64,000 bases of DNA from Comamonas phosphati. GTDB lineage: Bacteria; Pseudomonadota; Gammaproteobacteria; Burkholderiales; Burkholderiaceae_C. Position 1 is the first letter of the stretch. Every line of letters starts with the position of its first letter. Of this stretch, positions 47,975 through 57,609 are shown piece after piece. The stretch covers positions 172,005 to 236,004 of the forward strand of contig NZ_BMEU01000002.1 of the NCBI RefSeq assembly GCF_014637085.1, given 5' to 3'. The position numbers were made by a program, and so were the translations under genes. A model generated the notes under the pieces. The model ran no database searches. It was not told where the DNA came from and saw nothing but the letters and a program-made list of their open reading frames with translations.

Positions 47975-50157
47975 ACCGAACCTCCGGATGTCTTCTTGGC
48001 TATGGGCCTGGCCCCGATCAGCTTGTCGGCCAGCACACCGAACTCGCGGTCGCCGTCCAGTGTCTTGCGGTTGGTGGACAAGGCCATGCTGGCATGGCTG
48101 CCGCCATTGTGCGGCGTCAGCCAAACCCACAGGCGCCTGTCGCGCACGTACAGCATGGCGAACACGCCGAGGATCAGCAAGGCGCAGCCCAGATACACCA
48201 CGTTCTTGCCTGGGGCTCGCGCCACCTGGAACACGCTGGCCTGCACCTGCTTGAAGTCCTGCAGCATGAACACCAGCGGCACGGGGTAGAACTGGGCGTC
48301 GCTGAGCGAGAACACCGCCTGCGTCATGAAGGACTGGGTCTTCTCGCTGGCGTCCAGGGGCTTCTGGCCCGCCTGCTCGCGCACCTGCTGGGTCAGCTCG
48401 AACAGCACGCCGTTCAGGATGCGCACCAGCACCTCGCCGGCACGCTCGCGCTCGGCCTCGGGCACATTGGCCTCCATGAAGTCCGACAGCGCCTGCAATC
48501 CGCCCAGAGGCTTGCCGTTCGGCCCCTTGCGGCCGCCCTGTCCGGCACTTTTGCCCGCGAACAGCTCCAGCGCCTTGAGCGCCGACTGGGTCAGCGGCTC
48601 GGCCAGCTCGGGCCGGGATGCGTCCACGGCCTTCTTCACATAGGCTCGCGCGGCCTTCTCGCCCATGGCGGGGTCCTGCATGGCGGTACGCAGGCGCATG
48701 AAGGTGTTCAGCGTGCCCTCCGGATCGGCCGGAATGCGCAGATAGCGCATCTGGTCGGCCTGGTTCTCGCGCAGGCCCAGCAGGAACACCGGCTGGCCGT
48801 CGCCCATGTCCACGGGCAGCATGTAGTTCTGGAACTCGCGCGCCTGGCCGGCCGCATCACGCAGCTTGTAGCCGATGCTGGGGCCGATGTTGCGCAAATC
48901 CTTCTTGCCATTGGTCTTGTGGGCCGCGCCCAGGCGATCCTCGATGGACTGCTTGAGGTTGACCTTGCGCACGTCGGCGCCCTGACCCTTGTTGTTCTCG
49001 CCGAAGTTCTCCACGTTGATGGTGCGCAGACCCGTGAACTCCAGCGTGACCTTCTCTTGCTTGCCGTCAGGCTCCTGCTGGGTGAAGACCGTGGAGTTGC
49101 CGATCATGCCCTCGACATCGAAAGCCTTTTCGGCGCTGTCCAGCGGCACGGCATGCAGCTTGACGGTGGAGCCGCCATCGTCAAAGCTGGACTGGTAGAT
49201 CTCTATGCCCTTGTAGCTGGCCGGGTGGTTGACCTCGACGCGCTTTTCCAGCTTCTCGCCGGTTTCGCGGTCGTGGATCACGATGTCGCTGGCAAACAGC
49301 TTGGGCATGCCCGTGGAGTAGTACTCCACGATGAATTTCTTCAGTTCCACCGAAAATGGCAGCTCTTGCAGCAGGATGCCGTCCGATTGACTCAGGATGG
49401 CGGTCCCCGACTGCGTGCCCTCGGACACCATGAGATTGCCGCGGAAGGTCGGGTTGCGCAGCGACAGGCGGTGCTCTGGCGACACCTCCGAGATCATGCC
49501 GCCGCCGGTATAAGGCGTCTTGCCGCCCAGCAGCATCTGCGCGCGCACGATGAGGTCGCCGTCGAACAGGCCGCCCAGGCAGATCAGGATGATGGCGCTG
49601 TGCGCCGCGATATAGCCGAGCTTGCTCACCGCGCCGGCCTTGGCGGCCAGCATCCAGCCCGTGCCCGGACCGGCGGCCGTGTCGCGCTGCTGCAGCTTCA
49701 CCTTCCAGCCGCCCGAGGTCAGCTGCCGACCTATGCGCTTGGCCGCTTCCTCGGTGCTGCCCGGCACCTCGCCCTCGGCCCGGTGGTGAAAGGCCTTGAG
49801 GCTTTGCTCACGGATGTTTTCCTTGTAGGTGCGGATGTCGGCCAGGTACTTGGGCGCATGGCGCGCCACGCACAGCGTGGTGCTGATCACCAGAAACGCC
49901 AGGATCAGCAGAAACCACCAGGCGCTGTAGACCGCATTGAGCTTGAGCGCCAGGAACAGCTGGGCCCAGAAGGGACCGAACTGGTTCACATAGTTGGTCA
50001 GGGGCTCGTGCTGCTTGAGCACGGTGCCTATGACCGAGGCGATGCAAATCACCGTGAGCAGCGAAATCGCAAACCGCATGGACGCCAGTAGCTCCAGGGT
50101 CGCGCGCGCGGCTGGCGAGCGTGAGGGATCGCGGTCGCTGATAGAGAGGTCTGACAT
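47971..50157 (-). CDS. ccsB: CcsB (ResB) of system II cytochrome c maturation
   Basis: Partner of CcsA, 728 residues. N-terminal transmembrane helices (MRFAISLLTVICIASVIGTV and WWFLLILAFLVISTTLCVA), a third at IAAHSAIILICLGGLFDG, a large periplasmic domain (about residues 215-640) and a last helix VVYLGCALLILGVFAMLYV. The NYVNQFGPFWAQLF stretch is typical of ResB. It directly precedes ccsA and follows a cytochrome c4 gene, a likely client. Confidence 0.94.
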   Translation of the reverse strand: MSDLSISDRDPSRSPAARATLELLASMRFAISLLTVICIASVIGTVLKQHEPLTNYVNQFGPFWAQLFLALKLNAVYSAWWFLLILAFLVISTTLCVARHAPKYLADIRTYKENIREQSLKAFHHRAEGEVPGSTEEAAKRIGRQLTSGGWKVKLQQRDTAAGPGTGWMLAAKAGAVSKLGYIAAHSAIILICLGGLFDGDLIVRAQMLLGGKTPYTGGGMISEVSPEHRLSLRNPTFRGNLMVSEGTQSGTAILSQSDGILLQELPFSVELKKFIVEYYSTGMPKLFASDIVIHDRETGEKLEKRVEVNHPASYKGIEIYQSSFDDGGSTVKLHAVPLDSAEKAFDVEGMIGNSTVFTQQEPDGKQEKVTLEFTGLRTINVENFGENNKGQGADVRKVNLKQSIEDRLGAAHKTNGKKDLRNIGPSIGYKLRDAAGQAREFQNYMLPVDMGDGQPVFLLGLRENQADQMRYLRIPADPEGTLNTFMRLRTAMQDPAMGEKAARAYVKKAVDASRPELAEPLTQSALKALELFAGKSAGQGGRKGPNGKPLGGLQALSDFMEANVPEAERERAGEVLVRILNGVLFELTQQVREQAGQKPLDASEKTQSFMTQAVFSLSDAQFYPVPLVFMLQDFKQVQASVFQVARAPGKNVVYLGCALLILGVFAMLYVRDRRLWVWLTPHNGGSHASMALSTNRKTLDGDREFGVLADKLIGARPIAKKTSGGSV

Positions 50158-50168
50158 GGATTGCTGAC

Positions 50169-50210
50169 GAAAAAAAGGCGGGACCATCCGCTTGCGCGAT
50201 GAACCCGCCT
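50169..50210 (-). terminator. Terminator after cytochrome c4
   Basis: Minus strand AGGCGGG, 21-base loop, CCCGCCT followed by TTTTTT. It separates the cytochrome c4 transcript from ccsBA. Confidence 0.8.
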
Positions 50211-50283
50211 GGCTTTTGGGGTGCCGAACTTGCGAAAGTTCCCCAGGGTTTACCCCGAAACTTCTCGCCAGTGAACTAAAGCT

Positions 50284-50928
50284 TTAACGCAAGCCAGCAA
50301 TATAGTCTGCCACGGCCTTGATTTCACGGTCGTTGAGCTTGGCAGCAACCTGGGCCATGGGAATGCTATTGGCACGCGAGCCGTCACGGAAAGCCGTCAG
50401 GGTCTTGACGGTATAGTCCGCATGCTGGCCCGACAGGCGTGGATACTGGGCCGGAATGCCCGCCCCGTTGGGGCTGTGGCAGCCGGCGCAGGCCGCGATA
50501 TTGCGCTCCTGGATGCCGCCGCGGTAGATGCGCTCACCCAAGGTCACAAGATCCTTGTCCTTGGAAAAGCCGTCCTTGGCCTTCTGGGAGTGCAGCCAGG
50601 CCGCGACGTTCTGCATGTCGGCGTCGCTGAGCGTGGCCGCCATGCCCTTCATGATCGGGTCGTTGCGCTTGCCGTCCTTGAACTCGCGCAACTGCTTGAC
50701 CAGGTATTCGGGATGCTGGCCCGCCAGCTTGGGCTGCAGCGGCACGGTGGAGTTGCCGTCGGCCGCATGGCAGGCCGCACAGACGGCGCCATAGCTGGCC
50801 TCGCCCTTGGCGAGATCAACCTTGGCGGGCTTGGCCCCGGGAGTGGCGGGCGTTTCCCCGGCCGCAAAAGCGGGGAAGGCAGGTGCTGCGAAAATGGCAG
50901 CCGTCAGCAACGAGGCAAGCAACTTCAT
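50284..50928 (-). CDS. Dihaem cytochrome c4
   Basis: Periplasmic dihaem electron carrier, 214 residues. A signal peptide (MKLLASLLTAAIFAAPAFPA) precedes two homologous c-type domains with haem motifs CAACH (Cys50-His54) and CAGCH (Cys147-His151), each followed by an axial Met (DPIMKGMAATL and SIPMAQVAAKL). It usually feeds terminal oxidases. It lies just upstream of the cytochrome c maturation genes and is divergent from engB. Confidence 0.93.
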   Translation of the reverse strand: MKLLASLLTAAIFAAPAFPAFAAGETPATPGAKPAKVDLAKGEASYGAVCAACHAADGNSTVPLQPKLAGQHPEYLVKQLREFKDGKRNDPIMKGMAATLSDADMQNVAAWLHSQKAKDGFSKDKDLVTLGERIYRGGIQERNIAACAGCHSPNGAGIPAQYPRLSGQHADYTVKTLTAFRDGSRANSIPMAQVAAKLNDREIKAVADYIAGLR

Positions 50929-51004
50929 ATCAGGGGCTGGGTCTATTGTTGAGAGCGCGAATCCGTCCGATTCTACAATGGGCCTCCCTGAAATAGATAC
51001 CGTC

Positions 51005-51736
51005 ATGACCCATGCTTCCCCGGATACACCCCCCGGAAAAACACAATCTTTGATCGACAGCAAGCTCGCCATGGGCTGGATGCATACCGCGCGGTTTTTC
51101 ACCACCGCGGCCCAGCTCCACCAGCTCCCGGCCGTCGAGGTCCCCGAGATTGCCTTCGTCGGCCGCTCCAACGCGGGCAAGTCCACCTGCATCAACACGC
51201 TGACCCAGCAAAAACAGCTGGCCTTCGCCTCCAAGAAGCCCGGCCGCACCCAGCACATCAACCTGTTTGCCCTGGGCAAGCAGGGCGTGACCGATGCCGT
51301 GCTGGCCGACCTGCCCGGCTACGGCTATGCCGCCGTTTCGCGCTCGGACAAGGAACGCTGGCAGCGCGTGATGCTCAACTACCTGATCAGCCGCGAGAGC
51401 CTGTCGGCCGTGGTGCTGCTGTGCGACCCGCGCCTGGGCCTGACCGAGCTGGACGAAGCCCTGCTCGAAGCCATACGCCCGCGCGTGGAGCAAGGCCTCA
51501 AGTTCCTGATCCTGCTGACCAAGGCCGACAAGCTCACGCGCGCCGAGCAGGCCAAGGTGCTGTCCATCACCAAGCTCAATGCCGGCGGCGGCGAAGTGCG
51601 CATGTTCTCCGCGCTCAAGAAGCAGGGCGTGGACGACGTGGCCCAGCTGCTGTGGCACTGGTGCCATCCCGAGGGCCTGCAGCCCGCCGCGGTCACCGAT
51701 GCGACGCCACCCGCCGAGGAGCCCCGGCAAGAATAG
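51005..51736 (+). CDS. engB: EngB (YihA) ribosome-assembly GTPase
   Basis: Essential GTPase in large-subunit assembly, 243 residues. G1 is GRSNAGKST, G3 DLPGYGYA and G4 TKADKL, with the family SKKPGRTQHINLF switch region. The start MTHASPDTPPG is chosen since the longer frame overlaps the divergent cytochrome c4 gene. A candidate promoter TTGAGA (50949-50954), 19 bases, TACAAT (50974-50979) lies in the 76-bp divergent gap. Confidence 0.94.
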   Translation: MTHASPDTPPGKTQSLIDSKLAMGWMHTARFFTTAAQLHQLPAVEVPEIAFVGRSNAGKSTCINTLTQQKQLAFASKKPGRTQHINLFALGKQGVTDAVLADLPGYGYAAVSRSDKERWQRVMLNYLISRESLSAVVLLCDPRLGLTELDEALLEAIRPRVEQGLKFLILLTKADKLTRAEQAKVLSITKLNAGGGEVRMFSALKKQGVDDVAQLLWHWCHPEGLQPAAVTDATPPAEEPRQE

Positions 51737-51772
51737 CCGCAGGCGTTTGATGAGCAAGCGCTGGAGGGCACC

Positions 51773-52690
51773 ATGGTCAGCGTTTGCATGCATTCCCTGC
51801 CGAACGGCATAAACCTGGAGTGCCGCAGCAGCGGCCGTGCAGGCCGGCCGCTGCTGCTGTTTCTGCACGGCTTCCCCGAAGGCGCCTTCATCTGGGACGA
51901 GCTGCTGGAGCAGTTCGGCGGCAGCCATCGCTGCGTGGCGCCGAATCTGCGCGGCTATGGCCGCTCCAGCCAGCCCGAAGATGTCAGCGACTACCGGGCC
52001 AAGCTGCTGGTCGACGATCTGAAGTCGCTGATCACGCTGGAAAGCCCCGGCCAGCCGGCCGCCTGCGTCATTGCCCATGACTGGGGCGGAGCCGTGGCCT
52101 GGGGGCTGGCCAATCGCCACCCCAACCTGCTGGAGCGGCTTTTCATACTCAATTCACCGCATCCAGGCACCTTCTTGCGTGAATTGCAACGCAATCCACG
52201 GCAACAGGCTGCCAGCCAGTACATGCATTTCCTGCGCCGCCCCGATGCGCCGCGGCTGCTGGCCGAAAACGACTGGCAGCGCATGCTGGGCTTTTTCCAG
52301 ACCCCCCAGGGCGACATGCCCGCCTGGATGACGCCTGGGCTCGAGGCGCAATACAAGCGGCACTGGAACCTGGGCGTGCACGGTGCCTGCATGTACTACG
52401 CGGCCAGCCCGCTGGCCCCGCCCCGCCCTGGTGACGGCGAAGACGCGCCGCACGACATCCGGGGGCTGACGCTGCCGCCCGAGATGCTGAACATTCCCAT
52501 GCCCACGCGCATTCTCTGGGGCGACCAGGACCTGGCCCTGCAGCCCGCGCTGCTGGAGGGGCTGGAGCAATGGGTGCCGCGGCTCCAGGTGGAGCATGTC
52601 AGCGATGCCAGCCACTGGCTGGTGCACGAACAGCCCCAGGCCGTCATCCGAACCCTGCAGGATTTCCTGGCAGAGCCTGCAAAAAAATGA
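51773..52690 (+). CDS. Alpha/beta hydrolase, epoxide-hydrolase-like
   Basis: Cytoplasmic alpha/beta-hydrolase, 305 residues. The oxyanion-hole motif is HGFPEGAFIW, and the nucleophile is Asp103 in AHDWGGAVAW rather than Ser, which places it with epoxide hydrolases and haloalkane dehalogenases. The later acid is in WGDQDLALQP and the His in SDASHWLVHEQP. GGAGGG precedes the ATG. The substrate is unknown. It follows engB by 36 bp and ends facing the acyltransferase genes. Confidence 0.85.
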   Translation: MVSVCMHSLPNGINLECRSSGRAGRPLLLFLHGFPEGAFIWDELLEQFGGSHRCVAPNLRGYGRSSQPEDVSDYRAKLLVDDLKSLITLESPGQPAACVIAHDWGGAVAWGLANRHPNLLERLFILNSPHPGTFLRELQRNPRQQAASQYMHFLRRPDAPRLLAENDWQRMLGFFQTPQGDMPAWMTPGLEAQYKRHWNLGVHGACMYYAASPLAPPRPGDGEDAPHDIRGLTLPPEMLNIPMPTRILWGDQDLALQPALLEGLEQWVPRLQVEHVSDASHWLVHEQPQAVIRTLQDFLAEPAKK

Positions 52691-52697
52691 GCTGACA

Positions 52698-52735
52698 GCG
52701 CTTTACCATCAAGCGCCTCAACCCTTTTTCACTCA
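52698..52735 (+). terminator. Repeat-derived terminator after the hydrolase gene
   Basis: AGCGCTT, loop TACCATC, AAGCGC, then CTCAACCCTTTTT. A member of the third repeat family in the 42-bp gap between convergent genes; the T run is preceded by a short spacer, so terminator strength is uncertain. Confidence 0.5.
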
Positions 52736-53623
52736 ATTTTCGGATGCTTTGCCGTACAGCGACGGCTCGCCATCGGGCCGCGTCTTGAAGCGCTTGTGCA
52801 CCCAGTAGTACTGGGCCGGCATGGTCATGATGGCGGCCTGCAGCTCGCGGTTCATGCGCGCCGTGTCTTCCACGTGGTCGTCGGAAGGAAAATTTCCCCA
52901 GGCCGGCGTGAGCTCGGCCACATAGCCTTCGGGCGTCATGCGGTTGTACAGCGCCACCACCTTGGCCTTGCCCAGCCGGGCAAAGCGCGAAAGCGACGGG
53001 ATGGTTGCCGTATTCGGCACGGCGAAGAATGGCACGAACACCGAATCGTTCTTGCCGTAGTCCATGTCGGGCAGCAGGTACAGCAGGCCGCCCTTGCGCA
53101 GGCAGGAGATGATGGGCTTGACGCCATCGGCGCGGTTGAGCATGCGCACATTGCCGAAGCGCTGGCGGCCGGCCATGAACCAGGCGTCCAGCGCCGGATC
53201 GGGGTTGGTGGCGTAGATGGAGGTGAACTCGCGGCCGGTGTTGAGCGGCAGCGCCAAGCCCCCGGCATCCATGCTGTAGAAGTGCGGAGCGAACACGATG
53301 GTGGCCTCGCCGCCGTCGAGTTCATGGATGGCGCCGGTCAGCTTGACGCGGCTTCTGACCAGCTCCTCGGAGCCGAACCACAGCCAGCTGCGGTCCAGAA
53401 AGGTCTGGCAGAACACCTCGAAAGTCTCTTTCGCCCAGGCCTTGCGCCGGGCTTCGGGCACTTGCGGAAAGCACAGCTCCAGATTGCGCAGCGCAATCCT
53501 GCGCCGCTGGCCGGCCAGCACATAGAGCGCGCGGCCCACAAACTTGCCCAACCCGCGCAGCACGGGCAGCGGCAGCTTGGCCAGCACATGCATGCAGCCG
53601 ATGGCGATCCGGCTGGCGCTCAT
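52733..53623 (-). CDS. Lipid A acyltransferase family protein (LpxL/HtrB-like), second of pair
   Basis: Inner-membrane acyltransferase of the LpxL/LpxM/LABLAT family, 296 residues, which adds a secondary acyl chain to lipid A or a related acceptor. The HX4D motif is His114-Asp119 in FAPHFYSMDAGG, and conserved YLLPDMDYGKNDSVFVPFF follows in parts (LLPDMDYGKND, VFVPFF). The start MSASRIAIG overlaps the upstream paralogue's stop as ATGA. Confidence 0.88.
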   Translation of the reverse strand: MSASRIAIGCMHVLAKLPLPVLRGLGKFVGRALYVLAGQRRRIALRNLELCFPQVPEARRKAWAKETFEVFCQTFLDRSWLWFGSEELVRSRVKLTGAIHELDGGEATIVFAPHFYSMDAGGLALPLNTGREFTSIYATNPDPALDAWFMAGRQRFGNVRMLNRADGVKPIISCLRKGGLLYLLPDMDYGKNDSVFVPFFAVPNTATIPSLSRFARLGKAKVVALYNRMTPEGYVAELTPAWGNFPSDDHVEDTARMNRELQAAIMTMPAQYYWVHKRFKTRPDGEPSLYGKASEN

Positions 53624-54489
53624 GCTTCCCCTCCCTGGGCCGGTCCTTGGGGTGACTGCAGACCCTCCACGCGCGGCTGCTTGTAGCGGCCGTAGCCCCA
53701 CAGGTATTGCTGCGGGCATTGGCGTATGGCGGCCTCCATGGCCGCGTTGATCTGCTCCACGGCGGACTCCAGCGATTGAGAAGTGGGCACAGGCAATGCC
53801 TCCAGATACAGCGTATAGCCCCGCCCCCAGGGCAAACGCTCACACCGGGCCACGATGACGGCGGCCCCGGTCTGCAGCACCAGGCGCGCCGCCAGCGTCA
53901 TCGTATAGGCATCGCGGCCGAAAAACGGCGACCACAGGCCCAGCCCCTGCGGCGGCACCTGGTCGGGCAGCAGCCCCACGGCAGCGCCCTGGCGCAAGGC
54001 CTTGATCATCTGCCGCACGCCCGACAGCGTGGTCGGCACGGCCTGCACGCCGGGCCGGTTGCGCGCGGTCTCGAGCATCTCGGCCAGCCAGCCCTGGCGG
54101 GCCGGACGGTACAGCACCGTGATGTCGCCATGCTCTGCGGCCCAGCGCCCGGCCGCGGCCTGTACCGACATCTCGAAGCAGCCGAGGTGGGGCGTGAGAA
54201 ACACAATGCCCCGCCCCGCCGCATAGGCCTGCTCGGCGCATTCCGCGTTGACGATGGTGCAGCCGGGCAACTGCCCTAGCCAGATGCGCGGCATCTCGAA
54301 CACCATGCGGCCCGCGTGCCCCACGGCCGCACGCACCCGGCCGAAGCCGTAGCCGGCCTGGGCGGCATTGGCGGCAAATCGGCGCCTGTAGGTTGGCGAT
54401 AGTGCAAAAACCAGCCAGCCCATGGCTGCGCCCAGCGAGTGCAATAGCCACAAAGGCAGCGCAGCAAAGAGTCGAAACAGGGAAGGCAT
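53620..54489 (-). CDS. Lipid A acyltransferase family protein (LpxL/HtrB-like), first of pair
   Basis: Paralogue of the next gene, 289 residues. It carries HX4E (His101-Glu106 in LTPHLGCFEMS) and the block GLLPDQVPPQGLGLWSPFFG. An N-terminal hydrophobic segment (LPLWLLHSLGAAMGWLVFAL) anchors it. The two overlapping genes probably act in sequence on lipid A, each adding one acyl chain, which is inference from the family. Divergent from metK. Confidence 0.88.
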   Translation of the reverse strand: MPSLFRLFAALPLWLLHSLGAAMGWLVFALSPTYRRRFAANAAQAGYGFGRVRAAVGHAGRMVFEMPRIWLGQLPGCTIVNAECAEQAYAAGRGIVFLTPHLGCFEMSVQAAAGRWAAEHGDITVLYRPARQGWLAEMLETARNRPGVQAVPTTLSGVRQMIKALRQGAAVGLLPDQVPPQGLGLWSPFFGRDAYTMTLAARLVLQTGAAVIVARCERLPWGRGYTLYLEALPVPTSQSLESAVEQINAAMEAAIRQCPQQYLWGYGRYKQPRVEGLQSPQGPAQGGEA

Positions 54490-54500
54490 TAGAATTGGAG

Positions 54501-54536
54501 GGTCGCTGAGTTAAATGAGCAACTTGCAGAGCGACC
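54501..54536 (+). other. Stem-loop in the metK leader region
   Basis: GGTCGCT (54501-54507) pairs with AGCGACC (54530-54536). It lies 85-120 bases before metK in a 131-bp gap shared with the divergent acyltransferase gene. It could be a leader-RNA structure or an operator; it does not match a SAM riboswitch class I can recognise. Confidence 0.35.
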
Positions 54537-54620
54537 TTAAATAAGTCTGCTAAAGCGTTCGCCAGAGCTTCTTGAGCTTGGGCAGCGCCCACTAAAAAGC
54601 TGGAACAAGGAGTTTATTCA

Positions 54621-55802
<1,182 letters not shown>

Positions 55803-55823
55803 GCCTCGCACTCCGCACGACGG

Positions 55824-55851
55824 CCACCGGGCTCCCCCGGTGGCTTTTTTG
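55824..55851 (+). terminator. Terminator after metK
   Basis: GCCACCGGG, loop CTCC, CCCGGTGGC followed by TTTTTTG: a canonical Rho-independent terminator 22 bases after the metK stop. Confidence 0.9.
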
Positions 55852-55868
55852 TGCCTGGACCCATGAAG

Positions 55869-56552
55869 CTACAGTCCACGCATGCTCAACGCCAACTCCT
55901 GCCGGAATGCCGGCCGCACACGATAGAGCTGGGCCGGCCGGTGGGCACCGCCGCCCTGCATGGCGCCGGGCACGGGTTCCAACAGTTGCATCTCGTCCAT
56001 CTTGCGCCGGAAGCTCACCTTGTTGAGCGGCTCGCCCAGAACGCTTTCATACACCTGCTGCAGTTTTGGCAAGGTGAACTCGTCGCCGCAGAAATGCACG
56101 GGCAGCGATGAGTACTGGCTCTTGCTGCGCACGCGCGCCAGCGCCGCCTGCAGGATGTGGGCATGGTCGAAGGGCAGCTGACCCACGGCGTTCACGGGCA
56201 CGACTTTCAGGCCCGCGCGCTGCACGGGCAGGTTCTCGAGCGGGACCAGCGCACAGTAGGCAATGGCCACCGACCAGCCGCGCGGGTCGCGCGCCGGGCC
56301 CGTGAAGGTGGCCAACTGCTCCAGATAGGCGCCTTCCATGCCGGCCTTGGTCTTGAGCACGCGCGCGGCGCTGGCCTTGGCATCGGCATCCTCGTCGGCA
56401 TGGATGTAGCCGCCGGGCAGGGCCCAGACGCCGGCAAACGGCGCCCGGGCGCGCTGCGCCAGCACCACGTTCAGTTCGCGCTCCACCAGGGTCAGCACCA
56501 CCACGTCCACGCTGACCAGCACCTGGGCATGCTTTTCTTCAGTTTGGATCAT
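55869..56552 (-). CDS. nrtR: NrtR, Nudix-related transcriptional regulator of NAD metabolism
   Basis: Regulator with an N-terminal Nudix-like ligand domain and a C-terminal winged helix (FTLPKLQQVYESVLGEPLNK, then VSFRRKMDEMQLLEP), 227 residues. The Nudix box region (residues 45-73, LPGGYIHADEDADAKASAA then RVLKTKAGM) keeps GX5E but has lost the REXXEE glutamates, so it should bind an ADP-ribose-type effector rather than hydrolyse it. It is divergent from a pncA-like/pncB/nadE/nadM operon, which it very likely represses. Confidence 0.9.
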   Translation of the reverse strand: MIQTEEKHAQVLVSVDVVVLTLVERELNVVLAQRARAPFAGVWALPGGYIHADEDADAKASAARVLKTKAGMEGAYLEQLATFTGPARDPRGWSVAIAYCALVPLENLPVQRAGLKVVPVNAVGQLPFDHAHILQAALARVRSKSQYSSLPVHFCGDEFTLPKLQQVYESVLGEPLNKVSFRRKMDEMQLLEPVPGAMQGGGAHRPAQLYRVRPAFRQELALSMRGL

Positions 56553-56645
56553 TTTTTTACCAAGCAGCCATCTCTTTCCCCGAGTATGCCATCAGGGAAT
56601 CAAAAAGTGCTTCCCTGTATGAAACTCATTTTCACCACCAGTTAG

Positions 56646-56665
56646 TTGCAAAATTAATTTAACAA
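56646..56665. promoter_or_regulatory. Candidate NrtR operator
   Basis: TTGCAAAATTAATTTAACAA is an imperfect 20-bp palindrome (TTG, 2 bases, AAATTAATTT, 2 bases, CAA) in the AT-rich gap between nrtR and the NAD operon, 32 bases before the first start. A second inverted pair GGGAA/TTCCC sits nearer nrtR, at about 56594-56615. Confidence 0.4.
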
Positions 56666-56697
56666 ACATAGACTGCGAAACATACAAGGAGAGCAGC

Positions 56698-57543
56698 ATG
56701 AGCCACGGCACCCAGTTACTCATCATCGATCCCCAGAACGACTTCTGCGACCTGCCCCAGAGCTGGTGGCCTATCTCGCCACGGACTGGAGAGCCCATCG
56801 CCCCCAGCCTGCCCGTGGCGGGCGCCCATGCCGACATGCAGCGCCTGGCCCGCTGGATTGCGCAGCAGAGCGACCGACTCGGCCAGATCACGGTGACGCT
56901 GGACTCCCACCAGGCCTACGATATCGCTCACCCGGCGTTCTGGCAGCAGCGCGGCGGCGAGCCGGTCGCGCCCTTCACGGCCATCACCGCCGCCCAGGTG
57001 CGCGCGGGCGACTATCTTGCGCGGGATGCCGCAGCCCTGCAGCGCGCGCTGGCCTATATGAATGCGCTCGAGGCCCAGGGCAGCTACACGCTCATGGTCT
57101 GGCCGCTGCACTGCGAGATCGGCAGCTGGGGGCATGGCGTGCACGCCGACGTTCTGGCGGCCTGCCGCCAGTGGCAGCAAACCCGGCAGCGCGCCGTGCA
57201 CCATGTGTTCAAGGGCATGAATCCCTGGACCGAGCACTACAGTGCCATACGTGCCGAAGTGCCCGACCCGCAGGACCCCGAGACAGGCCTCAACACCGCC
57301 CTGCTGGCCCGGTTGCACGAAAGCGGCACGCTGGTGATCGCCGGCGAGGCCAGCAGCCACTGCGTGCGCGCCACCACGCAGCACATCGTGGAGAACTGGG
57401 GCAGCCAGGACTACGGGCGCATCGTGCTGCTGACCGACTGCATGAGCCCCGTGGACGGATTCGAGCAAGCCCATGCCGGCTTCCTGCAGCAGATGCGCGG
57501 ACTCGGTGTACGCTGCGAAAGCAGCGCCAGCCTTTCCCTATAA
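56698..57543 (+). CDS. Nicotinamidase-like cysteine hydrolase
   Basis: Isochorismatase-fold hydrolase, 281 residues, probably converting nicotinamide to nicotinate. The catalytic set fits: Asp11 (IIDPQNDF), Lys172 region (FKGMNPWTEHYS) and nucleophile Cys222 (GEASSHCVRATTQHI); DSHQAYDIAHPAFW holds candidate metal ligands. It is longer than typical PncA (about 210 residues). First gene of the NAD salvage operon, immediately before pncB, whose substrate is nicotinate, which supports the function. AAGGAG lies before the ATG. Confidence 0.85.
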   Translation: MSHGTQLLIIDPQNDFCDLPQSWWPISPRTGEPIAPSLPVAGAHADMQRLARWIAQQSDRLGQITVTLDSHQAYDIAHPAFWQQRGGEPVAPFTAITAAQVRAGDYLARDAAALQRALAYMNALEAQGSYTLMVWPLHCEIGSWGHGVHADVLAACRQWQQTRQRAVHHVFKGMNPWTEHYSAIRAEVPDPQDPETGLNTALLARLHESGTLVIAGEASSHCVRATTQHIVENWGSQDYGRIVLLTDCMSPVDGFEQAHAGFLQQMRGLGVRCESSASLSL

Positions 57544-57609
57544 GCCAAGCAAGATTCAAGCGCTTATCCATCAAACGCGAGCAGCTCACATTTTCAAGAA
57601 GCACCCGGC

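Noticed and set aside
54490-54620. A known SAM riboswitch before metK
   Set aside because: I could not match the region to SAM-I, SAM-II, SAM/SAH or SAH consensus features, so only a generic stem-loop is reported.
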